Source: Nitrospinaceae bacterium
Lineage (GTDB): Bacteria > Nitrospinota > Nitrospinia > Nitrospinales > VA-1
NCBI GenBank assembly: GCA_029937635.1
Contig: JAPYPM010000136.1
Coordinates: 1-6,197, forward strand
Reading direction: 5' to 3'
Length of the DNA stretch: 6,197 nucleotides
This document shows positions 1 to 5,764 of the stretch, piece after piece. A program made the translations under genes and the position numbers. The notes beneath the pieces were generated by a model. The model was not told the origin of the DNA. It saw only the letters and a program-made list of their open reading frames with translations, and made no database searches. Within the stretch, counting starts at the first letter, position 1. Each line of letters opens with the position of its first letter.

Positions 1-46
1 GTACTGCATGCGAGAGCGTGTGGGAGAGTAGGACGAGGCCGGATCA
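1..46 (+). rRNA. rrf: 5S ribosomal RNA, 3' part
   Basis: This is the 3' tail of a 5S rRNA, the smallest RNA of the large ribosomal subunit; the 5' part lies outside the window. Directly visible is the helix IV hairpin, stem 7-11 with 16-20 closed by a GAGA tetraloop of GNRA type at 12-15. It is followed by the very conserved GGGAGAGTAGG stretch at about 22-32, and then the GCC-rich 3' strand of the terminal helix. The exact mature end is uncertain by a few bases because the pairing 5' strand cannot be seen; I place it near 46, just before the T-rich stretch. A terminator follows at once, so this is the end of an rRNA operon. Confidence 0.9.
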
Positions 47-52
47 TTTTTT

Positions 53-85
53 AAAACCCATCTAGTTCTCTGGATGGGTTTTTTT
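53..85 (+). terminator. Intrinsic (Rho-independent) terminator of the rRNA operon
   Basis: A near-perfect hairpin has its 5' arm at 53-65 and its 3' arm at 70-82. It makes 13 pairs, including one T·G wobble at 63/72, around the four-base loop TTCT. The core is the complementary pair AACCCATC and GATGGGTT. The 3' arm runs directly into seven consecutive T residues (79-85). It sits 6 bases after the 5S RNA end, so it should stop transcription of the rRNA operon and insulate the nuo genes. Confidence 0.93.
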
Positions 86-143
86 ATTATAAAATCAAAA
101 ATCTGTTTTCATGTTAATCAATCTAACTAATATTGTTTTTTGT

Positions 144-204
144 AAGGTTTGATGCCCCCCTCCTCTCCCTTCTGTATTGGCCTGAAAACCTTTCTACATC
201 AAAC
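144..204. repeat. Two overlapping inverted repeats sharing one arm
   Basis: The 8-base arm GTTTGATG (147-154) is perfectly complementary to CATCAAAC (197-204). An overlapping 7-base arm AAGGTTT (144-150) is perfectly complementary to AAACCTT (186-192). Because the left arms share 147-150, only one pairing can form at a time. The space between the arms includes a pyrimidine-only tract at 155-173. The loops are long (35 to 42 bases), so these are modest structures that could arise by chance. They lie upstream of the best promoter, so they would be transcribed only by read-through or from another start. Confidence 0.4.
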
Positions 205-213
205 GATTTTTCA

Positions 214-242
214 TTGACAATATCCACATGCTTAGATACTAT
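214..242 (+). promoter_or_regulatory. Sigma70-type promoter, probable nuo operon promoter
   Basis: A perfect -35 box TTGACA (214-219) is separated by the optimal 17 bases from a good -10 box TACTAT (237-242). An A+T-rich stretch upstream (about 201-213) could act as an UP element. Transcription should start near 249-250, giving a leader of about 145 bases before nuoA. The bases between -10 and start, CGCCCCTC, are strongly G+C-rich. In well studied proteobacteria such discriminators are typical of stringently controlled promoters for ribosomal components. No other promoter of similar quality was seen before nuoA, and the genes behind it are closely packed, so this probably drives the whole cluster. 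The box match is direct; the function and regulation are inferred. Confidence 0.72.
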
Positions 243-262
243 CGCCCCTCTATTTATGAGGG

Positions 263-299
263 TTTTAAAGGCGCTGTACCTATAAAAAAATCTTTAAAA
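263..299 (+). repeat. Inverted repeat in the nuo leader
   Basis: The arm TTTTAAAG (263-270) is perfectly complementary to CTTTAAAA (292-299), with a 21-base loop. The stem has only one G-C pair, so it is weak alone. Just before it, CCCTC (246-250) can pair with GAGGG (258-262) around a seven-base loop and is followed by TTTT. However, the predicted transcription start at 249-250 would leave most of that first arm out of the RNA. Any regulatory role is speculative. Confidence 0.35.
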
Positions 300-394
300 A
301 TCCTTTCAATGAATCATATTTTCTTAAGCTAAAGTTCATATATTGGACTTAATTTTATGATATACCCTCGCAGCCGCAACCAAGGAACAAAAAC

Positions 395-751
395 ATGCTA
401 GACAGTTATCTTGGCGCAGGAATCATGCTCCTCATGGCTACTGGTATAGCTGTAGGGATGGTAGTGATGACATCAATACTTGGTCCAAAACGAGAGTTTG
501 CAGACAAAATGGAGCCTTTTGAGTGCGGTGAATCTCAACTCGTTTCACCTCACCAGCGGTTTTCAGTTAAATTCTATTTAGTTGCAGTTCTTTTCGTTCT
601 CTTCGATATCGAAGCTGTTTTCTTTTTTCCTTGGGCCATCATCTTTAAGCAACTGGGTTTGTTTGGTCTCATTGAAATGCTTATGTTCATCTTGATTCTA
701 GGTGTGGGTCTTTGTTACGTATGGATAAGAGGAGGTCTGGACTGGGAATAA
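395..751 (+). CDS. nuoA: NADH-quinone oxidoreductase subunit A (NuoA)
   Basis: Small membrane subunit of complex I (ND3 family) that helps shape the quinone access region and the link between the peripheral and membrane arms. The 118-residue protein has three hydrophobic segments, at about 6-28, 59-83 and 89-112, as expected for the family. The loop between the first two holds the signature EPFECG (40-45), with the cysteine at 44 that marks ND3-type subunits. The second helix carries FDIE (70-73), whose acidic residues match the conserved Asp/Glu pair of E. coli NuoA. The ATG is preceded by AAGGA (382-386) at good spacing. It is the first gene of the cluster, behind the promoter at 214-242. 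Unusually, nuoC rather than nuoB follows, after a 49-base gap. Length and motifs are complete, so I expect it to be functional. Confidence 0.96.
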   Translation: MLDSYLGAGIMLLMATGIAVGMVVMTSILGPKREFADKMEPFECGESQLVSPHQRFSVKFYLVAVLFVLFDIEAVFFFPWAIIFKQLGLFGLIEMLMFILILGVGLCYVWIRGGLDWE

Positions 752-800
752 TTTAAGCATTCTAATATCAGTTTTATATTAATTTTAGACTAAGGACGGT

Positions 801-1283
801 ATGGCTACAGATTTTATAGACATGGTAAAATTGCATTATAAGGATGCAATAATTGACTTTCATGATTTTCGTGGTGATCAGACAATCACTGTACAAAAAA
901 ATGTATTGGTAGACCTTTTTAAGTTTCTTCGTGATAACCCCGGTCTTGACTTTAATTTTCTTATGGATCTAACAGCAGTCGACTATCTAAACCGTAAAGA
1001 TAATCGTTTCGAAGTGGTCTACCACTTCTACTCATTAAAGCATAATGATCGTCTTAGAGTAAAAGTTCCTGTCAGTGAAGATGACTGTACAATTGATTCA
1101 GTTTCATCCTTATGGAAGACTGCCAATTGGTATGAACGCGAAGTATGGGATCTTTATGGAATAAAATTTAACGACCATCCGGACATGAGACGCATATTGC
1201 TCTATGAAGAGTTTAAAGGCCATCCTTTAAGAAAAGACTACCCTATCAATAAACGTCAACCCTTGATCGGCCCATTGAATTAG
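801..1283 (+). CDS. nuoC: NADH-quinone oxidoreductase subunit C (NuoC), not fused to D
   Basis: Soluble 30-kDa-type subunit of complex I that packs against NuoD and NuoB in the connecting module next to the quinone site; it binds no cofactor itself. The 160-residue protein has the family pattern: DLTAVDY near 56-62, a central beta-rich part, then the signature W-Y-E-R-E-V-W-D-L-Y-G (110-120), followed by HPDMRR-I-L (127-133) and the C-terminal G-H-P-L-R-K-D-Y-P (140-148). The ATG has TAAGGA (791-796) just upstream. The protein ends shortly after the signature, so it is a stand-alone NuoC and not the C/D fusion found in some bacteria. nuoH follows after only 12 bases, with no nuoD, E, F or G between. 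The two partners it directly touches, B and D, must come from another locus. Confidence 0.96.
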   Translation: MATDFIDMVKLHYKDAIIDFHDFRGDQTITVQKNVLVDLFKFLRDNPGLDFNFLMDLTAVDYLNRKDNRFEVVYHFYSLKHNDRLRVKVPVSEDDCTIDSVSSLWKTANWYEREVWDLYGIKFNDHPDMRRILLYEEFKGHPLRKDYPINKRQPLIGPLN

Positions 1284-1295
1284 GTATAAATATAA

Positions 1296-2372
1296 ATGCT
1301 TCTTGAACTGATAATTACATTAGTTAAAGTTTTTTTTATCATCGGAGTCACTGTCGTTTTTTTTGCCCCTGTACTTACATGGGTAGAAAGAAAACAAAGT
1401 GCAATTATGCAGGATAGAGTTGGAGCCAACCGTGCCGATATATTGGGATTCACAGCCTTAGGTCTATTTCATGCTATAGCAGATGCTATTAAAATGTTCA
1501 CTAAGGAGGATTTTATACCTCAAGGAGCAAATCGGTTTCTCCATACTCTTAGTCCGATCATTGCAGTAATCCCTGCCATACTGACTTTTGCGGTTGTTCC
1601 CTTTGGTGGCCAATATGAGTTGTGGGGAACCAAAGTTAATCTTGTTATCTCCGACTTAGACGTCGGGTTGTTGTTTGTTTTCGCTATCGCATCAATAGCC
1701 ACCTACGGATATGTAATTTCTGGTTGGGCTTCAAATAATAACTGGTCTCTTCTGGGATCAATGCGAACAGCCTCTCAAATGATTTCTTATGAGGTAACGA
1801 TGGGATTAACCATTATAGGCGTGCTTATGGTTTTTGGGTCATTGAAGTTAACCGAGATTGGTGCGGCTCAAGAAGATTTTTTGAGTTGGGGATTTTTCAT
1901 GCAACCTCTAGGTTTTTTTATGTTTCTTACTGCGTCAATTGCCGAAAATAAACGCATTCCTTTTGATGCACCTGAAGCAGAATCGGAATTAGTTGCTGGT
2001 TATTTTACAGAGTATAGCGGGCTTAAATTTGGCATGTTTTTTATGTCCGAGTTTATTGAAATGGTGACGATTGGAGCCATTGTTACAGTTTTATTTTTTG
2101 GGGCGTGGCATATACCATTTTTACCGTCAGCCACCCTCCTCTCATGGCTTGATTTTCTAGGAACAAATTGGGCAAACCTTGTTCTTATGCTTATCCATAT
2201 AGGTGTGTTTTTTGCCAAAGTAATTTTCTTTATCTGGTTTCAAATGACTATTCGTTGGACTCTTCCAAGGTTCCGTTATGATCAGATTATGAAACTTGGG
2301 TGGAAAATTCTTTTGCCTCTTTCACTAGCAAATATTCTTATTACTGGAATTGTAATTCTAGCAATCAATTGA
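1296..2372 (+). CDS. nuoH: NADH-quinone oxidoreductase subunit H (NuoH)
   Basis: Membrane subunit (ND1 family) that forms most of the quinone-binding chamber and the start of the proton path. The 358-residue protein is almost wholly hydrophobic, consistent with the eight membrane helices of the family. The conserved W-V-E-R-K-Q (29-34) and the Q-D-R-V-G-A-N-R segment (39-46) are present. So is the long acidic loop F-D-A-P-E-A-E-S-E-L (223-232), followed by G-Y-F-T-E-Y-S-G (235-242), whose glutamates form the charged funnel below the quinone site. It is somewhat longer than the E. coli protein (about 325), which is usual outside gammaproteobacteria. The start is supported by family length and a weak AGG at 1282-1284 overlapping the nuoC stop codon, which suggests translational coupling. 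Key residues look intact. Confidence 0.97.
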   Translation: MLLELIITLVKVFFIIGVTVVFFAPVLTWVERKQSAIMQDRVGANRADILGFTALGLFHAIADAIKMFTKEDFIPQGANRFLHTLSPIIAVIPAILTFAVVPFGGQYELWGTKVNLVISDLDVGLLFVFAIASIATYGYVISGWASNNNWSLLGSMRTASQMISYEVTMGLTIIGVLMVFGSLKLTEIGAAQEDFLSWGFFMQPLGFFMFLTASIAENKRIPFDAPEAESELVAGYFTEYSGLKFGMFFMSEFIEMVTIGAIVTVLFFGAWHIPFLPSATLLSWLDFLGTNWANLVLMLIHIGVFFAKVIFFIWFQMTIRWTLPRFRYDQIMKLGWKILLPLSLANILITGIVILAIN

Positions 2373-2374
2373 TT

Positions 2375-2390
2375 GGGAGTATAAAATGTG
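2375..2390 (+). promoter_or_regulatory. nuoI ribosome binding site with overlapping ATG/GTG starts
   Basis: GGGAG at 2375-2379 is a good Shine-Dalgarno sequence. It serves two nested start codons in ATGTG: ATG at 2386, out of frame with nuoI, and GTG at 2388, in frame. Spacings are 6 and 8 bases, both workable. The ATG frame stops after nine codons at 2413-2415, so only the GTG gives NuoI. Confidence 0.65.
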
Positions 2391-2957
2391 GCTTATTTTG
2401 TTGATCGTACCGTAAAAATGACATGGTGGGAGCGCTCTTACCTACCTGAAATTATCAGGGGAATGTTAATAACATCACGCCATTTTTTTGTTAACTTATT
2501 TGGCTTTGTGCCATTTTTTTTAGGTCAAAAAAAAGAACGTGAAATTTTCACCGTCTACTACCCTGAAGAAATGGCCCCTATTCCAATAGCTTACCGTGGT
2601 CGACCTGTTCTTGCGATTAATGAAGATAATCTTCCTAATTGCGTAGCCTGTGGATTATGTGAGGCAGCTTGTCCTGCTTACTGTATTGATATTGTTCCTG
2701 GAGAAAACACAGGTAAACAAAATCAAGTAGAACGGTGGCCCAAAGAATTCACTATAGATTATGCAGTATGTATTTTCTGCGGAAACTGCGAGGAAGCTTG
2801 TCCAGAAGAAGCTATTTTTATGAGCGATGATTATGAAATACCTATGCTCGATCGAAAAAAAATGAAATTTAACCTTGAGCAGCTATCAGTACCAATAGAA
2901 AAACTTAAGGACCGGGTCGAATTCACCAGAAAAATGTACGGAAAATGGAACTATTAA
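2388..2957 (+). CDS. nuoI: NADH-quinone oxidoreductase subunit I (NuoI), two [4Fe-4S] clusters
   Basis: Ferredoxin-like TYKY subunit of complex I carrying clusters N6a and N6b, which relay electrons towards the terminal cluster in NuoB. Both ligand sets are complete: Cys85, 88, 91 with Cys95-Pro, and Cys128, 131, 134 with Cys138-Pro. The N-terminal part (about 11-45) is the amphipathic/hydrophobic helix region that anchors the subunit to the membrane arm, and a conserved Y-R-G-R-P segment lies at 69-73. The protein has 189 residues. I choose GTG 2388 because the conserved-looking stretch around W13-W14-E15 needs residues before it and GGGAG is well placed; the alternative is ATG 2418, giving 179 residues. 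The last 13 bases overlap nuoJ in another frame. The upstream gap to nuoH is 15 bases. Confidence 0.95.
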   Translation: MAYFVDRTVKMTWWERSYLPEIIRGMLITSRHFFVNLFGFVPFFLGQKKEREIFTVYYPEEMAPIPIAYRGRPVLAINEDNLPNCVACGLCEAACPAYCIDIVPGENTGKQNQVERWPKEFTIDYAVCIFCGNCEEACPEEAIFMSDDYEIPMLDRKKMKFNLEQLSVPIEKLKDRVEFTRKMYGKWNY

Positions 2958-3457
2958 TTTTTTATCCTCTTGCAGGAATATGCATCTTATTTGCTCTTGG
3001 GGTAGTTATAAATAATAGCCCGATTAATTCGGCTATCTCTCTAATTGGTATGATGCTTTGTCTAGCTGGTGTATTTATCCTTCAACAAGCACATTTCATC
3101 GCCGTTTTGCAGATTATTATTTACGCTGGCGCCATCATGGTTTTATTCATGTTTGTTATTATGCTCCTCAACTTAAAAGGTAAGGGTGAAGATGACAAGT
3201 GGCAAAGCAGAGATAACAATCTTCTATTAAATGTTCTAAGCGGGCTTTTAGCGGCAGGTATTTTGTATAAATTAATATCTATTATCAATGAGGCTAAATT
3301 TAACTCCCCTGCCCTGACCTCTGAAAATTTTGGAACCGTCAGAGAAGTGGGAACAATTTTATTTACTGAGTTTGTTTTACCTTTCGAAGTTGCCTCTATA
3401 CTTTTGTTGGTTGCCATGATTGGAGCAGTAGTCTTAGCTAAAAGTAAGGTCGATTAA
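2945..3457 (+). CDS. nuoJ: NADH-quinone oxidoreductase subunit J (NuoJ)
   Basis: Membrane subunit of the ND6 family, lying between NuoH and the antiporter-like subunits, thought to couple quinone chemistry to proton movement. The 170-residue protein shows hydrophobic segments at about 3-22, 29-47, 53-76, 91-112 and 143-167, the five helices of the family. The third carries Q-I-I-I-Y-A-G-A-I-M-V-L-F-M-F (56-70), with the conserved tyrosine (Tyr60) and glycine (Gly62) where the family has its pi-bulge. The start codon overlaps the end of nuoI by 13 bases. There is only a weak CGGA before it, so translational coupling to nuoI is likely. nuoK starts two bases after the stop. Confidence 0.95.
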   Translation: MELLIFYPLAGICILFALGVVINNSPINSAISLIGMMLCLAGVFILQQAHFIAVLQIIIYAGAIMVLFMFVIMLLNLKGKGEDDKWQSRDNNLLLNVLSGLLAAGILYKLISIINEAKFNSPALTSENFGTVREVGTILFTEFVLPFEVASILLLVAMIGAVVLAKSKVD

Positions 3458-3459
3458 AA

Positions 3460-3774
3460 ATGAATTTAGAAACGGTACCTTTAACTCATTATCTATTTTT
3501 AAGTGCTACTTTGTTCGTCATTGGTGTAGCTGGCGTTTTAGTTAAAAGAAATGCAATTGTTGTTTTCATGTCAATTGAGATTATGCTCAATGCTGTTAAT
3601 ATTTCGCTGATCGCTTTTGACCGCTATCTGAATCTTCATGACGGACAGATTTTTAGTTTCATGGTCATGTGCGTTGCGGCAGCTGAGGTATCTGTTGGGC
3701 TTGCGATCATTATCTCCCTATTCCGAAATAAGCCTACGACGAATCTGGATGACTTCAACATTATGAAATCTTAA
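3460..3774 (+). CDS. nuoK: NADH-quinone oxidoreductase subunit K (NuoK)
   Basis: Small membrane subunit of the ND4L family (MrpC-like), part of the proton path between NuoJ and the antiporter-like subunits. The 104-residue protein has three hydrophobic helices, at about 8-28, 32-52 and 65-90. The two buried glutamates essential in the family are present: Glu40 in S-I-E-I-M-L-N-A-V-N and Glu76 in A-A-A-E-V-S-V-G-L-A, matching E. coli Glu36 and Glu72. AAGG at 3446-3449, inside the end of nuoJ, is the likely ribosome binding site. It sits two bases from nuoJ and 10 bases from nuoL, all one transcript. Complete and probably functional. Confidence 0.96.
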   Translation: MNLETVPLTHYLFLSATLFVIGVAGVLVKRNAIVVFMSIEIMLNAVNISLIAFDRYLNLHDGQIFSFMVMCVAAAEVSVGLAIIISLFRNKPTTNLDDFNIMKS

Positions 3775-3784
3775 GAGGAAGTTT

Positions 3785-5755
3785 ATGTTACTCAAATTAA
3801 CTGCGTTGATCCCTCTATACCCGCTGATTGGCTGTCTCATTAATGGTTTTTTTGGTTTGCGTATTGGGAAAAATACAGTGGGTCTTGTTGCAGCCGGCTC
3901 TGTTGGCTTATCATTCTTGACCACTCTTATTGTGTTTTTTGGTCTTGTTATGACTCCCGCTGAGGAACGTGTTTTCGAACAAGTCCTTTTTACCTGGTTT
4001 GCAGCTGGTGACTTCACAGCAGAATTTGGGTTTCAAGTAGATCCTTTATCAATGACCATGATGCTCTTTGTAACGGGAGTTGGATTTCTCATTCATGTTT
4101 ACTCTATTGGTTATATGCATGAAGAATACAGTTTCTATCGGTTTTTTACTTACATGAACTTATTCATGTTCTCGATGCTGCTGTTGATCATGGGAAATAA
4201 TTTTCTTTTGATGTTTATAGGCTGGGAAGGTGTTGGTTGCTGTTCCTATTTTCTAATTGGTTACTATTTTGAGAAAAAATCTGCATGTGATGCTGGTACA
4301 AAGGCATTTGTGATGAATCGCGTCGGTGATTTTGCCTTCCTACTCGCGGTGATGTACATATTTAATATTTTTGGTTCTATCGATTTTACAACTGTATTTA
4401 ATGCAGCTCCTGAAAAACTTATTTATAACAGTGAAGCCGTAACTACCATAACGATGCTTCTATTTATTGGTGCATGTGGCAAGTCTGCCCAAATTCCTCT
4501 TTATACTTGGTTGCCAGACGCTATGGAGGGTCCAACTCCTGTGTCTGCTCTAATTCACGCAGCAACTATGGTTACGGCAGGTGTATATATGGTCGTTCGA
4601 TGTAATGCAATTTTTGCTTTAGCCCCTATTACAATGGCAACAGTCGCTTTTGTTGGTGCTGGAACAGCGATATTTGCCGCTACCATAGGAATGACACAGT
4701 TTGATATTAAACGCGTACTCGCATACTCGACAGTAAGTCAAATCGGTTACATGTTTATGGCTGTTGGAGTTGGTGCCTATACGGCAGCTATCTTTCATAT
4801 GGTTACTCATGCATTTTTTAAAGCCTGTTTATTTCTCGGGTCAGGAAGTGTTATTCATGGCCTTCATGGCGAACAGGACATGAGAAAGATGGGTGCATTA
4901 AAGAATCACATGCCTATAACATTTGTGACCTTTTTTATTTCCACTCTTGCTATTGCAGGAATTTTTCCTTTATCTGGGTTTTTTAGTAAGGACGAAATCC
5001 TTTATCACGCTTTAATGGATGGAAATGTAATTCTGTGGGGAATGGGAATTACTGGGGCGCTCCTCACAGCTTTTTATATGTTCCGCCTTGTTTTTATGAC
5101 CTTCTTCGGTGAATCGAGAGTAGATCCTCATGTACACCCACACGAATCTCCAAAAATCATGACAATGCCATTGGTTATTTTAGCAGGACTTGCTTTCTTT
5201 GGAGGTATATTGGGGATCCCTCTTTTTCACGGTTGGCATATTCTTCACAACTGGCTTGAACCTGTATTTCATTTTGACTTAGCATCGGCACTAGAACACT
5301 CAGCACATATGCTTCACGAGCAGGGAAAACATGCTCCCTCTTGGTCTCATCTATTAGCGCCTGAAGAAGGTCATAATATATGGATAGAGATTGCATTAAT
5401 GCTCCTATCTTTGAGCATAGCAGTTGCCGGAATTTTTGGTGCCTATATGTGCTACATCAAGAAACCTCATCTTCCAGATTCACTGACTAAGGGCCAATGG
5501 GGATACGATTTAGTAAAAAACAAATACGAAGTCGATGAGTTTTACGATGATTATATTGTTAAACCAACAGTGGAAACCTCCCATCTCCTTTGGAAAGAAT
5601 GTGATGCCAAAGGAATAGATGGAACTGTTAATGGTACAGCCAAAATCCTAGGGTGGATTAGTAAACAAGCGCAAAGCTTCCAATCTGGTTTTGTCCGGAA
5701 TTACGCTTTATTTATGGTTGTTGGTTTTATCGGATTATTGATTTTCTCAATCTAG
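3785..5755 (+). CDS. nuoL: NADH-quinone oxidoreductase subunit L (NuoL)
   Basis: Largest membrane subunit (ND5 family), a distal antiporter-like proton channel that also carries the long lateral helix along the membrane arm. The protein is 656 residues, close to the usual 610-660. Key charged residues are present: Glu148 in W-E-G-V-G (147-151), Lys233 in G-K-S-A-Q-I-P (232-238), His338 and His342 with Lys346 in the H-M-V-T-H-A-F-F-K segment, and Lys402 in G-F-F-S-K-D-E (398-404). P-T-P-V-S-A-L-I-H-A-A-T-M-V (250-263) is the classic proton-pump signature. The C-terminal part (about 565-656) fits the lateral helix and final anchor. Residues 482-530 form a histidine-rich loop. GAGGAA (3775-3780), six bases or fewer from the ATG, is the strongest ribosome binding site among the downstream genes. 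Confidence 0.97.
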   Translation: MLLKLTALIPLYPLIGCLINGFFGLRIGKNTVGLVAAGSVGLSFLTTLIVFFGLVMTPAEERVFEQVLFTWFAAGDFTAEFGFQVDPLSMTMMLFVTGVGFLIHVYSIGYMHEEYSFYRFFTYMNLFMFSMLLLIMGNNFLLMFIGWEGVGCCSYFLIGYYFEKKSACDAGTKAFVMNRVGDFAFLLAVMYIFNIFGSIDFTTVFNAAPEKLIYNSEAVTTITMLLFIGACGKSAQIPLYTWLPDAMEGPTPVSALIHAATMVTAGVYMVVRCNAIFALAPITMATVAFVGAGTAIFAATIGMTQFDIKRVLAYSTVSQIGYMFMAVGVGAYTAAIFHMVTHAFFKACLFLGSGSVIHGLHGEQDMRKMGALKNHMPITFVTFFISTLAIAGIFPLSGFFSKDEILYHALMDGNVILWGMGITGALLTAFYMFRLVFMTFFGESRVDPHVHPHESPKIMTMPLVILAGLAFFGGILGIPLFHGWHILHNWLEPVFHFDLASALEHSAHMLHEQGKHAPSWSHLLAPEEGHNIWIEIALMLLSLSIAVAGIFGAYMCYIKKPHLPDSLTKGQWGYDLVKNKYEVDEFYDDYIVKPTVETSHLLWKECDAKGIDGTVNGTAKILGWISKQAQSFQSGFVRNYALFMVVGFIGLLIFSI

Positions 5756-5764
5756 AAATTAAAT

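Larger units (their letters stand above)
86..394. other. Intergenic region between rRNA operon and nuo operon
   Basis: About 309 bases with no convincing protein-coding gene on either strand. It contains, in order: an A+T-rich stretch (86-143); a pair of competing inverted repeats (144-204) that enclose a homopyrimidine tract at 155-173; a strong sigma70-type promoter (214-242); an untranslated leader of about 145 bases with a short inverted repeat (263-299) and a possible nine-codon ORF (256-285); and the nuoA ribosome binding site (AAGGA at 382-386). A second, much weaker -10-like element, TATGAT at 356-361, has no good -35 partner. No tRNA, riboswitch or insertion-sequence end was recognised. 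Confidence 0.7.

Noticed and set aside
152..217. 21-residue ORF starting ATG 152 with AAGG at 144-147
   Set aside because: It lies upstream of the only good promoter, its stop falls inside the -35 box, the early codons are just the C-rich tract, and the peptide resembles nothing I know. Probably chance.
246..266. CCCTC-loop-GAGGG-TTTT as an attenuator in the nuo leader
   Set aside because: The predicted transcription start (249-250) leaves out most of the 5' arm, and five pairs with a seven-base loop and four T residues make a weak terminator.
356..371. TATGAT at 356-361 as a second nuoA promoter
   Set aside because: The -10 is good but there is no -35 at usable spacing; TTGGAC at 343-348 is only 7 bases upstream. 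Not supported as a separate promoter.
752..800. Remnant of nuoB between nuoA and nuoC
   Set aside because: The 49 bases show no cysteine-rich or other NuoB-like coding in any frame; there is no visible pseudogene.
2386..2415. Nine-codon ORF at the nuoI start as a real peptide gene
   Set aside because: Too short and overlapping nuoI; of interest only as a possible influence on start choice.
3121..4017. Minus-strand ORFs of about 100 codons opposite nuoJ and nuoK/nuoL
   Set aside because: They lie opposite well-conserved nuo genes, show no membrane or domain pattern of their own, and have no ribosome binding site or promoter I can see.
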